Made by a program: the position numbers and the translations under genes. Below are positions 29,992-42,289 of a stretch of DNA of 64,000 nucleotides, piece by piece. The DNA lies in NCBI GenBank assembly GCA_004431415.1, contig QPMI01000673.1, forward strand, positions 1-64,000, in the 5' to 3' direction. This DNA comes from Cyanophora paradoxa. Taxonomy: Eukaryota; Glaucocystophyceae; Cyanophorales; Cyanophoraceae. The stretch's first letter is position 1, and each line of letters starts with the position of its first letter. Under the pieces are notes generated by a model that saw only the letters and a program-made list of their open reading frames with translations, was not told the origin of the DNA and made no database searches.

Positions 29992-30992
29992 ATGCCGCCG
30001 ATGCCATCGAGAGGGGTAGAAGAATCGCAAACGCCATCGATGAGCCCCGGCGCAGCGCTTGCGGAGCCTGATGCGGTGCAGCGCTTCCTCGCATGGCTTT
30101 CGAAGCTTCTTGGGCTGGACGTGAGCATCGGTCACGGTGCGCGGCGACGCGGCCGCGCGCTCAGCCCTCGCCGAGCAAGCGCGCCTGCCAACGCAGTTGT
30201 GCTGGCGTTCTGCCTCGTCGTGCTGATTATGAGGGCCTGGATACAGGCGTTCGGAGCGTCCCGCTCTGCTGGTGCAGCGTCCTTTCGCGCGACCATGCGA
30301 CGCTACGGTTCGCTGACGTAGCCCTCTCATCAGATGACGCAAACAAGTACTTGCCCGCCGTCTTCTCGAAATCCGTGCGCTCTCGTGCTGACTAGCGCTG
30401 GCGCGCTCCGGATCCCCGGCACCCGCTCTGTGTGCGCGTCGAAGCGGTCTAACTCTGCAGCTCTGTGCCCGAGCAGCACCTGGAGAGCGCGATCCGTGAA
30501 GCGAGCGAGGCGGGGCTGCTCCTCGGCGTCTTCTTCTTCAGCACTCAGTGCGCGCGCTCGCCGTTCGCGCCACCGCCGCGCCGGCCCTGGGCTTGAGCTA
30601 GCGCTTCGAGCTCGCGGGCCGGTGGACGGGCGCCGCGACGGGGCCGACGCGGGGCGGCAGGTGCGAGCACAGCAAGCGGCTGGCGCCGCGGCTGGTGGCG
30701 ATCGGGAAGCACGTGCGGGGGGTCGCCTTCCGCAAGGTCGACGCCGACGCGCTGCGGCCCCTCGCCGCCGAGCACAGCGTCGACCGCGTCCCGTGCGCCC
30801 CCTCGGCCACACCCCGCGGCCTCCACCTCGCCCCTGCGCCCCCGACGGGGCGGGGCGGGGCGGGGCAGGTACGTGCTCTTCTTCCGCGGGGGCAAGGAGG
30901 CGGCGCGCCTCTTCGGGAACGACGAGGACGCCGTGCGCGCCATGGCCAAGCAGCTCCTCGCCGCCGGCGCCGCCGCCAAGAAGGCTTCCTAG
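29992..30992 (+). CDS. Membrane-anchored thioredoxin-like protein with CEHS active-site motif
   Basis: N-terminal exon MPPMPSRGVEESQTPSMSPG leads to a helix (VQRFLAWLSKLLGLD) and one membrane segment (AVVLAFCLVVLIMRAWIQAF). Short introns then join MRRY to DDANKYLPAVFSKS and HLESAIREASEAGLLLGVFF. The next intron (GTGCGC to GGCAG) reassembles FFFSTQCEHSKRLAPRLVAI, and the last (GTGCGCC to GGCAG) gives SVDRVPYVLFFRGGKEAARL. This is the thioredoxin fold order: beta strand, active site, DADALRPLAAEHSV and the cis-Pro (VPY). The active site is C-E-H-S, one cysteine only, so a dithiol reductase reaction is unlikely. Monothiol, chaperone or TMX-like roles are possible. It ends AKKAS. Confidence 0.65.
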
Positions 30993-31870
30993 CGCCCCGC
31001 CTCCCCTCGCCTCCAGTGGCAGCCGCCGCCTGCGGCCGGCTAGCGCTGCAGCTGCAGCTCCGGAGCCCCTGCCCGCTCACGATTAGGCCCCAGCGGCTGC
31101 AGCCCGTCCAGCCTCAGCCCCTTGCCGCCCCCCTACTGTCGTGCCCCGGGCCCCGGCCCACACCCCAAGCGTCTCGCCCGAGCGTCGAGCGTCTCGCCCG
31201 GCCACCTCGTGCGGCTCCCTGCAGCTGGCTTACCCGCTGACGGGTGAAGCGGCGCCACCGCTTCCCAAGTCCACGCCACTGCGCATGCGAGTCTAGATCT
31301 GCAAGGCGCTGGCTCGCGATCGGCGTAAGCAGGGTTCATTGGGTCGCCGCCCAAAAAAATGGAATTCGAAACGTTTTGGTCACCGGGTCCCTGTTTCGGC
31401 CCTCCCAAACGTTTGCGGCGGCTGAGGCGATCATCGAATGCTAGAGGAAGAATTCGAAGAATCATTGAATGCAGTGACTGCAAGCGCTACTAGGGCTAGC
31501 CGCATATGCACATGTACATACGCAATTTGCGCGCGCAGGGAGGCCATATGCCATGATGCATGGGCATGCCGCAGTGCGGGGCGGCACCGTGGCACCGCGG
31601 CCGCCCGCGTGAAGGCATTGCCCGCAGATGCAACTGTACGAAGTGACTGCAAGCCGCATCTGCAATTCGCGAGCGCAGGGGGGCCAGATTGCAAGACTTT
31701 CCTCACTGGGCCAGGCCTGTACTAGTAGCTAGGCCAAGGGGGCCAGGCCTATAGCTTCGCGCCTAGGCCGGAACTTTGGAAGTTCTGGGCCGGCGCCGGG
31801 GGGCGGGCCGATCGCGACAGGGCAGGCGGCGCCGGGCGGCATGCGCAGGCCCGGCCCGAGGGACCTGAAG
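30993..31870. other. Intergenic region between convergent genes, with imperfect repeats
   Basis: About 880 bp, no gene recognised. A 9-bp unit GCGTCTCGCCCGAGCGTC-like doublet occurs near 31169. An imperfect repeat of about 45 bp (AGTGACTGCAAGC ... GCAGGGAGGCCA) occurs at about 31474-31545 and 31640-31686. The 3' ends of the thioredoxin-like gene and the anoctamin gene face each other here. Confidence 0.5.
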
Positions 31871-34346
31871 CTAGCGGTCGGGGTCCTCCATGGGCGTCTC
31901 GTAGCCGCTCGTCGGGTCGACGGTGTTCTGCTTGCGCTTGACGAGCTGGGTGAGGGAGGGGTTGAAGCCCATCTTGCTCGGGTCGTACTGCACCAGCCTG
32001 TTCTTCCTGCGAGGCGCGCCCTCAGCTCGAGGGGCGCCCCGGGGGCCCGGAGGGCGAGGCTGCGCACTTGTCCATCACCAGGATGCCGGATGACGAGGGG
32101 GCGAGCATGGAGACGTACGCCGCCGCCTTCTTCTCCAGCGTCTCCACGCTGTCCGTCAGCGCCGCCTGCACCCGCACGCTCTGCCCCGCCCCGCCCGTGC
32201 GGCGTCAGCTTTGCGGGGGGTGGCGGGGGGGCGGGGCGGGGGACCTTGGGGACGGCGTGGATGTTGAGGTGGATGAGCAGCTGCCCCAGCAGCACCTGCC
32301 GCCCGCTTCAGGCGCGCCTCGCAGAGGCCTAGGGCCGGCGGGGGCGCGGCGCACCAGGTGCTCCACGATCACCATCACGATCACCTGCCGCCGCCGCCGG
32401 GCGCCCGGGAAATTAAACGGGGGTCGGGGCAGGCGGGGCGGGGGCTGGTGGCCGGGGCCGGGGGCGGGGGACCTTGGCGAGGGTCGGGGAGGCGAAGCCG
32501 ACGAAGTACTCGTTCATCGTGTTCGACACGAAGCACAGGATGAAGGTGTTCGAGATGACGGCGGCGGTGGACATCCCTGCCGCGCCGCGGTCCCAGCGCG
32601 CCTCAGAGCGCCCCCTCCGCACCGCCGCCTGCAGCGCGCGGGGCGGCGCCGGGGCGGGGCGGGGCGGGGCGGACCGAAGAGGACGGTGTTCCAGACGCCG
32701 ATGCCCTGGGACATGGTGGGGAAGGGCCGCTGCATGGTGCGCAGGTACTTGAACATGTCGCTGCGGATCTCCACCAGGTTGTTCAGCAGCGCCAGCGCCG
32801 AGCTCAGCGGGAACCCCGCCGCACTGCCCGTCCCCGCGTCACCCCCGCCCCCGCAGCCGGCCTGGCGCAGCGGAGGGGCGGGCGCGGGCGCACAACATGG
32901 TGACGTAGCCAAACTGCAGCATTAGCTCCGCGTAATCTTCAAAAAGATCGGACGGGAAGGAGTTGCGCTTCGCCTCCGCCAGCGTCGCCCCCAGCGCCCG
33001 CCGCATGCTCACCTTCTGCGCCCCCGCTCGCGCGTGGCGGGGCGGGGCGGGGCGGGGCGGCGGGCCTCGTCGCCGAGCTGGAGGTCGTGGCGGATCTCGG
33101 CGAGGGCGTCGCTGAGGCCCAGGCCGCGCGCCTCGGCCTCCCGCTTCTTCTCCTGCACCATCCGCCACTTCTGGAACTTGTGCTTCACGTACGGGATGAT
33201 GTTCTCCTGCGCCCCGCCCCGCCCCGCCCCCGCGTCGCCCACGGCCGCGCCGGCGAGGGCCCCGCTGGGCGGGCGGGGCGGGCACCTGGACGTTGCCGAG
33301 GAGGACCTGGAAGACGAAGATGGAGAAGAGCGCGTAGTTCAGGTCTGCCCCCGCCCCGCCCCGCTCCGTGAGCCGCCGCAGGGCCGCTCCCCGGCGCGCG
33401 GCGCGTCTGGCGCGCACCGTACATGCAGTTCTGGCGGCCGGGGGGCGTCAGGCGGGGTGGAGCGGGAGAAGGGCGGGGGGAGGGCGGGGGCGGACGGGGG
33501 GCCCGTTGGGGACGGCGGGGAGGCAGCGCTCGGCGGCGCCGGCGGTGAACTCGAGCTCCCAGGCCTTCACCGTGATGATGAAGATGTACGGCGAGTAGCC
33601 CGTCACGAACTGGAAGCTGCCGTCCCGCCCCGCCCCCCCGTCGCCGGCAGCGCGAGGGGCGGGCAGGGCGCAGGGGGCCGGGCGGGGCGCACAGGAAGAT
33701 CTTGCCGACGAAGGAGTTGTCCCAGGAGGACTGCTTCCGCCAGTTCTGCCGCTCCGTCAGCCACCGCGCGATCCTGCCCGAAACCCGTCAGCCGCCCGCC
33801 TCCCGTGCCCCCGGCCCGCCGGGGCAGCGGCGGCGGCGCACTTGTTGAAGGCCTGCCGGCGGGTCGGGGCGGGACGGGGCGGGCGGGTCAGTTGAGTGAG
33901 GAGTGGGGCGCCGAAGGGCCTGCGGGCGGACCCAATATCCAAGCTGCGTGAAGGTGGGTTAGTGGGGTACAGTTCTGTAGTGCAGCCACAGCATATACCT
34001 GGGTGAAGATGGTGATCGAGGGGCCGACGATGATGCCCGAGACGAGGGTCCCGTACGTGTGGTTCAGCTGCGGCGGCGTGGCGTCAGGCAGCGGGAGCGC
34101 GGGGGCGGGGCGTGGGGGCGGGCGACGGGCGGACGAAGGCGCGCAGGCCGAGGAGGGCAAAGATGGTGACTGCCCGACCAGCCGCGATCAACAGAGCGCT
34201 CGCGGGAGGGCCGCCATGCGAGGGCGCCGACGGCACCGCAGACGAAGACGATGCAGACGATGGTGACGACGACGGAGAGCACGCGCTCGTGGTGCCGCGG
34301 ATTGTCGTGCTTCCGCCTGCCGCCGCTCTCGGCCCCCGCCCGGGCG

Positions 34347-34381
<35 letters not shown>

Positions 34382-36145
34382 GGAGGCCGCACCGGACGTA
34401 CTGCTCCTGGAACTCGCGGGGGAACTTGTTGAACCAGGCCTGCCGCCGGCGAGCTCAGCGGCGCTCGGAGGCGGCGGGGCGGCGGCGTCGCGCCTGGAAG
34501 AAGCGGGGCGGCAGGTTCTCCTCGAACCCCACCCACGTCGTCTCGTCCGCGAAGCAGCCGGCGTCCAGCTTGTCCGCCCCCGCCCCCGTGCCTGCCCCCC
34601 GTCAGGCCGGCGGGGGCGGGCGGGGCTGGCGGAGCGGGGCGGGGCGCGCTGATGTAGTTGGGGCGGTCGCGCTCCTTGCTGTCGATGTCGCGCATGCCCC
34701 ACTCGAAGCGGCAGCGCGCCTCCACCCGCGTCCCTGCCCCCACGTCGGGGCGGGCTGGGGCGGGGCGAGCGAGGGGGCGGGGCGGGCGGGGCGGACAGTA
34801 GACGGAGAACAGTGCTGCGGCGCAGGCGACCAGTATACAAAAGGGGGCGGTCACCCAGCTGTCGTACGACGGCGGCTCGATGGAGGTCACCATCTGCGGC
34901 GCCCCTCAGAGCTCGGCGCCGCCCGAGGCGGGGCGGGGCCGGGGGCGGGCGGGCCTTGGTCGCGGGGTCGCGGACGAGGACGGGGGGTGCCCGGTCCGTG
35001 TACTGGAAGGCGGCGGTTGCGATTCTGCTGGACGGTGGGGGGGAGACCCGGGGCGGTGGCGGCTGCGAGAGTACCCGAGGAGGGCCATGATGGCGAGCCA
35101 GCGCGTGTAGGTGTCCAGAAAGGTGAAGTAGAATCCGACCTAGCGCCGCGCCCCGCGTGAGCAGCGCCGCGAGGCGGCCTGGGCCCGGGCCGAGGCGGCG
35201 CGCCTGCTCGCCCAGGTAGTTCCGGCACTCGTCGATCGGCATCGCCGCGAGCGGATTCCACCGCCTGTCCCGCGCCCCGGCTCGGCGGCGGGCGGCGGCG
35301 GGGCGGCGGGGCGCAGGCGGGCGGGCGCACCAGCCGAACCACTTCTTCGCGAGGCTCTCCAGGGCGCCCTCGTCGTGCAGCTGCGCCCCCGCCTCGCAGG
35401 CGCCCGCGGCCGCGCCGACGGCCGGGCCCGGGCCCGGCGCGCGCAGTGCGGACCGGGAAGTACTGCAGCACGACACCGGACTCGATCAGGTCCGAGAAGA
35501 CGATCTCCGCTGCGCCCCGGCGGCAACCGGCCGGCCAGGTCGGCGGGGCGCGGGGGCGCGGGGCGGGGCGGGGGCACCGCAGCCCTTGATTTTGGGGCCC
35601 TCGAGGAGGTACTGGAGGATGCGGATGCGGTTCGTGCTGTCGAAGAACGACGGGCCGCTCGCCCGGAGGAAGCTGCTCGCCTGGTCCTTGCGGAACGGCC
35701 GCACGCAGCGGAAGACCGCCGCCCGGTCCCGCGGGTCCGCCGCGTGGTCCATCTTCATCGGCTGCGCGCGGGGCCCGTCAGGCGCCCCGAAGCGCGGAGA
35801 AGGGAGGCGCGGCGACCAGCTGCATCAGCTCGGCGGCGTTCATGAGCACGTCGTCATTTCCGCCGATCTTGATGTAGTACTCGCCGCCGCCCGCTTGGGT
35901 CGTTACCTTGCGGACGTAGAGGCCCATCGCGCGGATGAGCTGGACGAGCTCCCTCCGCTTCAAAATGTTGTTCCTGACCTTGGTGCGCTGCGCAAGCGTC
36001 GGGAGGAGCGCTATGGAATATGCATCTAAGCTCGAACCTCGTCGACGTCGCCGTCGAAGAATCCGCGCGCGCGAGCCTTTGGCTGCTGGCTGCGCAACTC
36101 AGCCTCCACCTCCTCGTACAGTGGCCCGTAAGGGAACTGGATGAC
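31871..36145 (-). CDS. TMEM16/anoctamin family membrane protein (channel or lipid scramblase)
   Basis: Runs from an upstream first exon not located (acceptor at 36146-36148, then VIQFPYGPLYEEVEAELRSQ) to KRKQNTVDPTSGYETPMEDP, ending DR at 31871. Cytosolic N-domain: NNILKRRELVQLIRAMGLYV and RIRILQYLLEGPKIKG. Membrane exons include APFCILVACAAALFSVYC, HERVLSVVVTIVCIVFVCGA and YGTLVSGIIVGPSITIFTQV. The family hallmark is FPSDLFEDYAELMLQFGYVT, joined to FPLSSALALLNNLVEIRSDM, then GIGVWNTVLF and VISNTFILCFVSN. The acidic residues of YAEL and EIRSD match calcium-binding positions of animal TMEM16 proteins. About eighteen short introns occur, one holding 29 consecutive G (plus strand, 34352-34380). 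Channel versus scramblase activity cannot be told from sequence. Confidence 0.85.
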
Positions 36146-36476
36146 CTGTAAAAGTCCGATTAGCTAAAGGCTCATCGACGGCGCTGGTGCGAGTTAACGA
36201 CTGCTCGACACAACAGTTTTCGCACCACATCCAGTGGTGGATGACCCAGGTCGCGACTCCGCGCCGGAGCCGCCAGCGCCGCCATTTCGTTTAGTACCCC
36301 TCCGATGGGGGTACGGGGGCTTCCGCGCTGTCGGAGCTCTTGTCCCCGTGTCCCTGCGGTCTAGAAGTTTCGCCAGCTTCGTCAGCATCGAGAGCGCGAC
36401 TGCATGCGTGCACGGCCTGAGTAGCACAACGAGCTAGCGCGGCGGGCCGCCGCCGAACGCTTGCCTGATAGTTGCG
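36146..36476. promoter_or_regulatory. Divergent upstream region (anoctamin / alpha-mannosidase)
   Basis: About 330 bp between the first assignable anoctamin exon and the mannosidase ATG at 36477. The anoctamin start codon and first exon must lie in or near this stretch; the minus ORF from 36427 (MLLRPCTHAVALSMLTKLAK) is one candidate. No core promoter element was clear. Confidence 0.4.
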
Positions 36477-39128
36477 ATGTTCGACCACCGATGGCAAAAG
36501 CGAGTAAAACTCTTCCTGCGACAGCGGCGGCGCACCTTGACTCTGGTTGGAGTGATTCTCATACTGGCCGTGGCGTTCAACTATACGCGCACAGGAAAGA
36601 CGCAGAAGATGCCAAGCCTTACTCTCGTCGAGGACACGGCTGCTGTCTCCAACGCTGGCAGCACCGGAGCGCTTTCGAGCGGCAAGCCTGAGGCTGCGAA
36701 GGAAGCAGCTCCCCAGATCCGCCCCGCGACGCGGGCTGCCGAGCCCGCGAGTCCGGCTTCCGCTAAGCCGCCGACGCCGGTTGAGCCGGCCCTCAAGCCC
36801 GCCCCGCCCAAAGCCGCGCCCGCCGCGCCCGCGGCTCCTCCGAAGCCCGCGGCGGCCGCCAACGAAGCGCCGGCGACCGGCAACCCGGCCGCTGTTAAGC
36901 CAGCGGCGACGGCGGCCCCTGAGGCGGAAAAGCCGAAGCCCCATCCGATGGATACCTCCGGGCAGAACATCGGGTCGGGCCTGCCGAAGGGCCCCTGGCA
37001 GTTCCCCCCCGTCGGCGCCGACGCGAAGCGCCTGGAGGCCGTCCGCAACGTGCGCTGTCCCTGCTCGCTTTGCTCCCTCCGCCCCGCGGTATGCCCGACT
37101 CTGGCGGCGCAGGGCTTCGTGCACGCGTGGCGGGGGTACGAGAAGCACGCGTGGGGCCGCGACGAGGTCCGCCCCGTGAGCAAGTCGTGCGTGCCCGTGC
37201 TGGGCCGGCGCGGGGCGGGGGCGGGGGCGGGGGGTGAGGCGGGGGCGGGGGACCAGGGGCGGGGACCCGTTCGGGGGCATGGGGGCGACGATCGTGGACA
37301 GCCTGGACGTGCTCTGGCTCATGGGCCTCCGCGACGAGTTCAACCGCTCCCGCGACTGGGTCCGCGACCACCTCCGCTTTGACAACAAGGCCCGCCCGCC
37401 CCGCACCGCACGGCCCCCGCCCCGCCCCCCCGCCCCCTCGCCGCGCGAGCCCTCGCGGCTGCAGGGGGACGTGAGCGTGTTCGAGACGACGATCCGGGTG
37501 CTGGGCGGGCTCATGTCCGCCCACGACCTCTCCGGCGACCCCGTCTTCCTCGACAAGGCCAAGCAGGCCCGCCCCGCCCCCGCCCCGCCCGCCCCGCCCC
37601 CGCCCCCTCCTCTCACCGCCCCGCAGCTGGCCGACCGCCTGCTGCCGGCGTTCCGCACGCCGTCGGGCCTGCCGCAGGCGACCGTCTCGCTCTCGAGCGG
37701 GCGGGCGCACAACCCCGGCTGGGCCGGCGGCATGAACTGCCTCGCCGAGATCGCCACCCTGCAGGTCGCCGCCGGCCGCCGCGGCTCAGGTGCCTGGGGC
37801 GGCTCGCTGAGAGCGGGCGGGGCGGGCGCGCAGCTGGAGTTCACGCAGGTCTCGCACAACAGCGGGGACCCCAAGTACGCCAAGGCGGTGCGCGCCGGCG
37901 CCGCCGGCTCGCCCCGGGGCCGGCGCGTCTCCCCGGCCTCACTCGCCGCCGCGCAGGCGCAAGCGGTGATCGAGGCGATGGACAAGATGAACCCGCCGCA
38001 CGGGCTCTTCGCGACGAACGTGGACACCGGCGCCGGCCGCTTCGTCGGCGAGTCCGTCACCTTCGGCGCCCGCGGCGACTCCGGCTTCGAGTACTTCGCC
38101 AAGATGTGAGCGCCCCGTCCGGGGCCCGCAAGCGCACTCCCCCCTGCTTACGCTGACGGCGGCTGGAGGTGGGTGCTGCTGGGGAAGGGTGAGGAGGCGG
38201 CGATGTACCGGCGGCTATACGACAAGGTGGGCGAGCCGCGGCCCGCCCCGTGCGAGCCAATCTTGACGTGCAAGTCAGGCCATGGACGGCGTCGTTTCCA
38301 AGCTCCTCCAACGCTCGACGCCGGGCGGGCTCCTCTACATCGCGGAGATGGAGGGGTACCGGAATCTGCGGCACAAGATGGACCACCTCGCCTGCTTCGC
38401 GCCGGCGATGCTGGCGCTGGGGGCCCAGGGCGCGCCGCCCAACCGGACGGCGGCTGCCGAGCTGCACATGCTGGCGGCGCGGGAGCTGATGGTGACGTGC
38501 GTGGAGATGTACCGGCGGCAGCCGACGGGCCTCGCCCCCGAGCTCGTCCACTTCCGCGCCGGCAGCGACTTCACCACCGACTCGTGGCACAACCTCCTCC
38601 GCCCCGGTCCCCCCCCGCCCCTCCTCCCTCCGCCCCTCCCCGCCCGGGGCGCCGGGCCTGAAGCGGTGGGCGGCCAGAGACGGTGGAGTCGCTCTTCTAC
38701 CTGTGGCGGTACACGCATGACCCGCAGTACCGGGAGTGGGGCTGGGAGATCTTCCAGGCCTTCGAGAAGCACGCGCGGACGGAGGTCGCCTACTCGGGGA
38801 TCCGGGACGTGCGGAAGATCCCGCCGGCGTTGGACGACCGCATGGAGTCCTTCTTCATGGCCGAGACCATGAAGGTCAGCCCTTGCTGATCCCGCCCTCG
38901 CTCCGCATCTGATTCCAAGCAGTACCTCTACCTCCTCTTCTGCGACGACGACGTGCGCCCCCGGCCCCCGCCTCCACCCCCCCCTCCCTGCCGGGCCCCT
39001 CATCGCTCGACCCCCAGGTCATCCCGCTCGACGAGTACGTCTTCAATACGGAGGCTCATCCGCTCAGGGTCCACCGGAAGCCGGCGGCCCCCGCCCCCGC
39101 CCCCGCCCCCGACGCCGAGGAAGAGTAA
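36477..39128 (+). CDS. GH47 class I alpha-1,2-mannosidase, type II membrane protein
   Basis: Starts [19 protein letters not shown] with a signal anchor [14 protein letters not shown] and a long Ala/Pro-rich stem. The catalytic (alpha/alpha)7 domain is spread over short-intron exons: [123 protein letters not shown] joined to [10 protein letters not shown], and [17 protein letters not shown]. The Thr of NTEAHP is the conserved calcium ligand in this family. Class I mannosidases trim Man9 N-glycans in the ER or Golgi, and the anchor plus stem fits that location. It ends in an acidic EEE. All family blocks are in order, so it is probably active. Confidence 0.93.
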
Positions 39129-39203
39129 CGCTCGAGCGGTCCTGTTTCAAGTGCCCTTTTAGATAACTGTTCGTTATAGTTACGTAATACGCTTTTGATA
39201 TCT

Positions 39204-41664
39204 CTACGAGGCCTCGGGCTCGGCCTCCTCGAGGGGCGCCCCGCCCCCCTCGTCGTCGCTGGCGTCGGCGGCGCAGGCGGCTGGCCGGGCGGCGGCGGCC
39301 TGGGCGGCGCGCAGCTCGGGGCCGGCGAGGCCGTGGACCTTCTTCAGGTGCCGCACGAAGTTGTCGCGCGTCGCGAGGAGGGCGTAGCAGCGGGGGAAGC
39401 CGGGCCGGTTCCACGCCCAGCGGCGGGCCGGCCCCGAGCAGGGCTCGTGGGCGCCCTCGCCGGGGGCCTCGTGGGGGCGGACGGGGCACATGAAGTAGGG
39501 GGCGGTGGCGGCGTGGAGCTTGGAGGCGGCGTGGACCCTCAGGCCGTGCGCGGTGAAGCAGCCGTAGCCGCACGCGAGCTTGCCGGCCACGCCGACGACG
39601 CGCACGGGCTCCTCGCAGACGAGGGGGAAGCGCCCCGCGCCGTGCTCGCCCAGCTCGTGCCGCGCCAGCTCGTCCCGCCCCGCGAAGCCCGCCCCGCACA
39701 CGCCGCAGCGCCGCGAGAGCTCCCCGCCGCTCCGCTCCGCCTCCTCCACCAGCTCGGGGTGCGCCTCCAGCAGGTGCCGCCGCAGCCGCTGCGTGCTCGT
39801 CTGCGCGAAGGTGCGGGGGCAGCCCGGGGCCGGGCAGCGGCGCGCCCCCTCCTCCGTCTTCTCGACGTGCACGAATTCGGAGAGGCGCCGCCGCCGCCGC
39901 GCGGCGGCCGCCTCGGCCTCGGCGTCCGAGGGGCGGGCGCGCGGGCGGATGCCGAGCGAGGCCGCCAGCGCCTCGTGGCGGGCCCCGATGTGCCGCGTCA
40001 GGTTCTCCCCCCGCACGTACTCCGCCCGCACCCCCCCTCCGGGCACCGGTAGGGCGGGCCCTCGAACCGCGGGCCCGCGCTGTGCGCGTACTGCCGGTGC
40101 CTGCAGAGACCCCCTGCACGCCGCCCGTTACTGAACGGAGCAGGGGGCGGCGCGGGGTGGGCGGCGCACGCTCGGTGGCGAACTGGCGCCCGCACGCCGA
40201 GCCGTCCGCGAGGGCCGCCTCGCAGCGGAACAACGTGGCGGCCGCAGGCTCGGCCTCCCCGGCTTCGGCGCCGGCGCTCGCCTCGCCGGCGCTCGCCCGC
40301 CGGCGTTGGAGCGGCTGTGCGCGTGCGCGAAGTGCGCCCGCATCTGGTCGTAGCTGGCGAAGCGGCGGGGGCAGCGCGGGCCGGGCACGCCTCGGGCACC
40401 ACGCCGGCCGGCCAGCGGTCGTGCTTCTCGCCCAGGTGCCTCGCCCGCGCGCCTGCCGGCCCTTCAGAGGCCTGCACGCCGGCGCGCCGGCGCGGGGCGC
40501 GGCTCACGCTCGTTGGCGAAGACCTCCTGGCAGCCCGGGTGCGAGCACGGGAGTGCGGTCCGAAGCGGCGGCAGCGGTGGCGCTCGTCCTCGGCCGGCGG
40601 AGCGGCTGCGGGGGCGGGGGCGGTGGGCGGGGGCGGTGGGCGGGGGTGGGGGCGGCGGACCGGGAGGCGACGTGGTCCCGCTTGAGGTGCCGGTGGAGGT
40701 CCGCGAACTTGCCGAAGCGCTCCCCGCAGGCCCCCGCCCACTGGGGCGAGCCGTGCGCCCAGGGCAGGCACGCGGGGGGCCGGCTGTGGTCGCATGGGAT
40801 CCACTTGGGCTTGACGGCGCGCATGAAGGGCGGCTCGGGCACCGCGTCCTGCCCGTGCTCCCGGATCGCCGCCGCCGACTTGCCCGCCGCCCTGCCCCCC
40901 CCGGAGTCGACCTCGGGCTCGCGCCGGGGCGGGGCGGGGGCGGGGCGGGGCGGGGCGCGCACTTCCAGGGGGAGCGGGTGCGGCGGGCGCTGCTCTCGAC
41001 GTGCTGGCGGGCGCCGGCGACGCGGGCGCCGTAGAGCTCCTTCCAGCGGTGCCCCGTGTGGCCCTCCTTCTTCGCCCCGCCCCGCGCGCAGCACCACACC
41101 AGCCCGAAGCGCGCCGCGTAGAGCTGCATCCAGAGCCGCGGCTCCGACGCCGCCGCCCGCCAGTAGCGCGAGGTCTGGCGCCGGCTCGGCGGCGGAGCGG
41201 GGCGCGGGGAGCGGTGCGGGCGGGGCGGGGCGGACCATGGAGAGGGCGGCGAGGTCGGTGGGGCCGAGGCAGTCCAGAACCATCCGCTGGAGCTCGTCGG
41301 GGAGCGCCCAGAGCGCCCCCGCGCTCTCCGCCTGCTCCTCCCCGTCCCACTCCTGCGCAAGAGCCTCCTCCTCCACCTCCGCGTGCGCGTGCTCGAGCTG
41401 CTCCGGCTCCTCGCCGTGATCGCGGGCCTCGTGGCGCCGCCTCGGGGCCGCCTCCCCCTGGCACCTCCGCGCCCGCTTCGGCGGCGACGCTGCGCCAGCT
41501 TTCCGCCTCCGCGGCGCCCGCTTCGGGCCGCGTGCTTCCTCCTCAATCTTGCTCTCGCTCCCGCTCCCCTCGCTCTCGGAGCTTTCCTTGTACTCGGATC
41601 CCTCTTCTTCGGACGCCGGCGCGACGTCCGTTGCCGCGATGACCGCCTCCGCAGCCGCGCGCAT
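39204..41664 (-). CDS. F-box protein with multiple C2H2 zinc fingers
   Basis: The start at 41664 (MRAAAEAVIAATDVAPASEE) opens an acidic, Ser-rich leader and a basic patch. An F-box follows: LWALPDELQRMVLDCLGPTD and LAALSMV, then across an intron RQTSRYWRAAASEPRLWMQL. Further on are C2H2 or C2HC fingers, for example CGERFGKFADLHRHLKRDHV, CSHPGCQEVFANER, CPRRFASYDQMRAHFAHAHS, CPAPGCPRTFAQTSTQRLRR and CGVCGAGFAGRDELARHELG, and a last RDNFVRHLKKVHG. It ends EEAEPEAS. F-box proteins are SCF ubiquitin ligase adaptors; zinc fingers would provide substrate or nucleic acid binding. The start is uncertain because the neighbouring exons at 41.7-42.3 kb could splice on. Confidence 0.75.
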
Positions 41665-41699
41665 CTTCGATGAGCCTGTACGAGCCGTCAGCCACCATG

Positions 41700-42289
41700 C
41701 TAGCTGCAGGCGCGGCGCAATCGCGCCGCACATATTGGCATTTGAAGTTGGGCCTTCGCCGATTGAACCACCGCCTCCCGCTCGCCCAAGGAGCCGATTA
41801 CGGACAGAAGGTGGCAAAAAGCCGTAGAAACCTTGCCCCCGCTGCTCGTCGCAACGCCCCAAGCCTGCTCTCGTAGGCATAGGCTCAGGAGCTGCTCGTC
41901 TACACCGGCGCGATCGAGCGACCAGGCGGATCGAGCGAGCGCCCGAATCCACGCAGCTGCTTCAGCTTCCGCGTCTGCGTCGCCCGCAGCCGCACCCTCC
42001 AGCGCGGAACGGAAGGCTGCATAGAGGCGGTTTAAGGACGCGCTCCCCTGCGCGTAGCGGCGTCAGAAGCTTGTCGGAAAACCACGCAGCGAGGCTCGAG
42101 AGACCGCAGGAGCGCACTTTTGGGCTGCTGATCGCCTCGCGGACGAGGCGGAGTAGCATTCTCCGCGCGGGCGGCGCTGGCCGCCGCGGCTGAAACCCTG
42201 CAACTTCGCAAGCTTCGACACGCGTCTATGGTGCCTGCTGGCGCAACTTTTGCCGCAAATTTTTTTGCACCGTCCCCGGGTACAAGCAC
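41700..42289 (-). CDS. Small uncharacterised protein (or 5' exons of the F-box gene)
   Basis: Two exons fit well. The first is 42086-42289, MLVPGDGAKKFAAKVAPAG to LLRSLEPRC. A 38-bp intron (42048-42085, GTGGTT to GCGCAG) follows. The second exon reads GSASLNRLYAAFRSALEGAA, then ALARSAWSLDRAGVDEQLLS and SVIGSLGEREAVVQSAKAQL, to a stop at 41700. Phase is kept. I do not recognise the family; the N-terminus is Ala/Arg/Ser-rich, like an organelle leader. The stop is only 36 bp from the F-box ATG. A splice from the donor after SSGGK to the F-box frame is an alternative that would make one gene. Confidence 0.4.

Noticed and set aside
29734-30342. 202-codon minus ORF
   Set aside because: Shadow of the thioredoxin-like gene's first exons, which show a membrane segment and in-phase introns on the plus strand.
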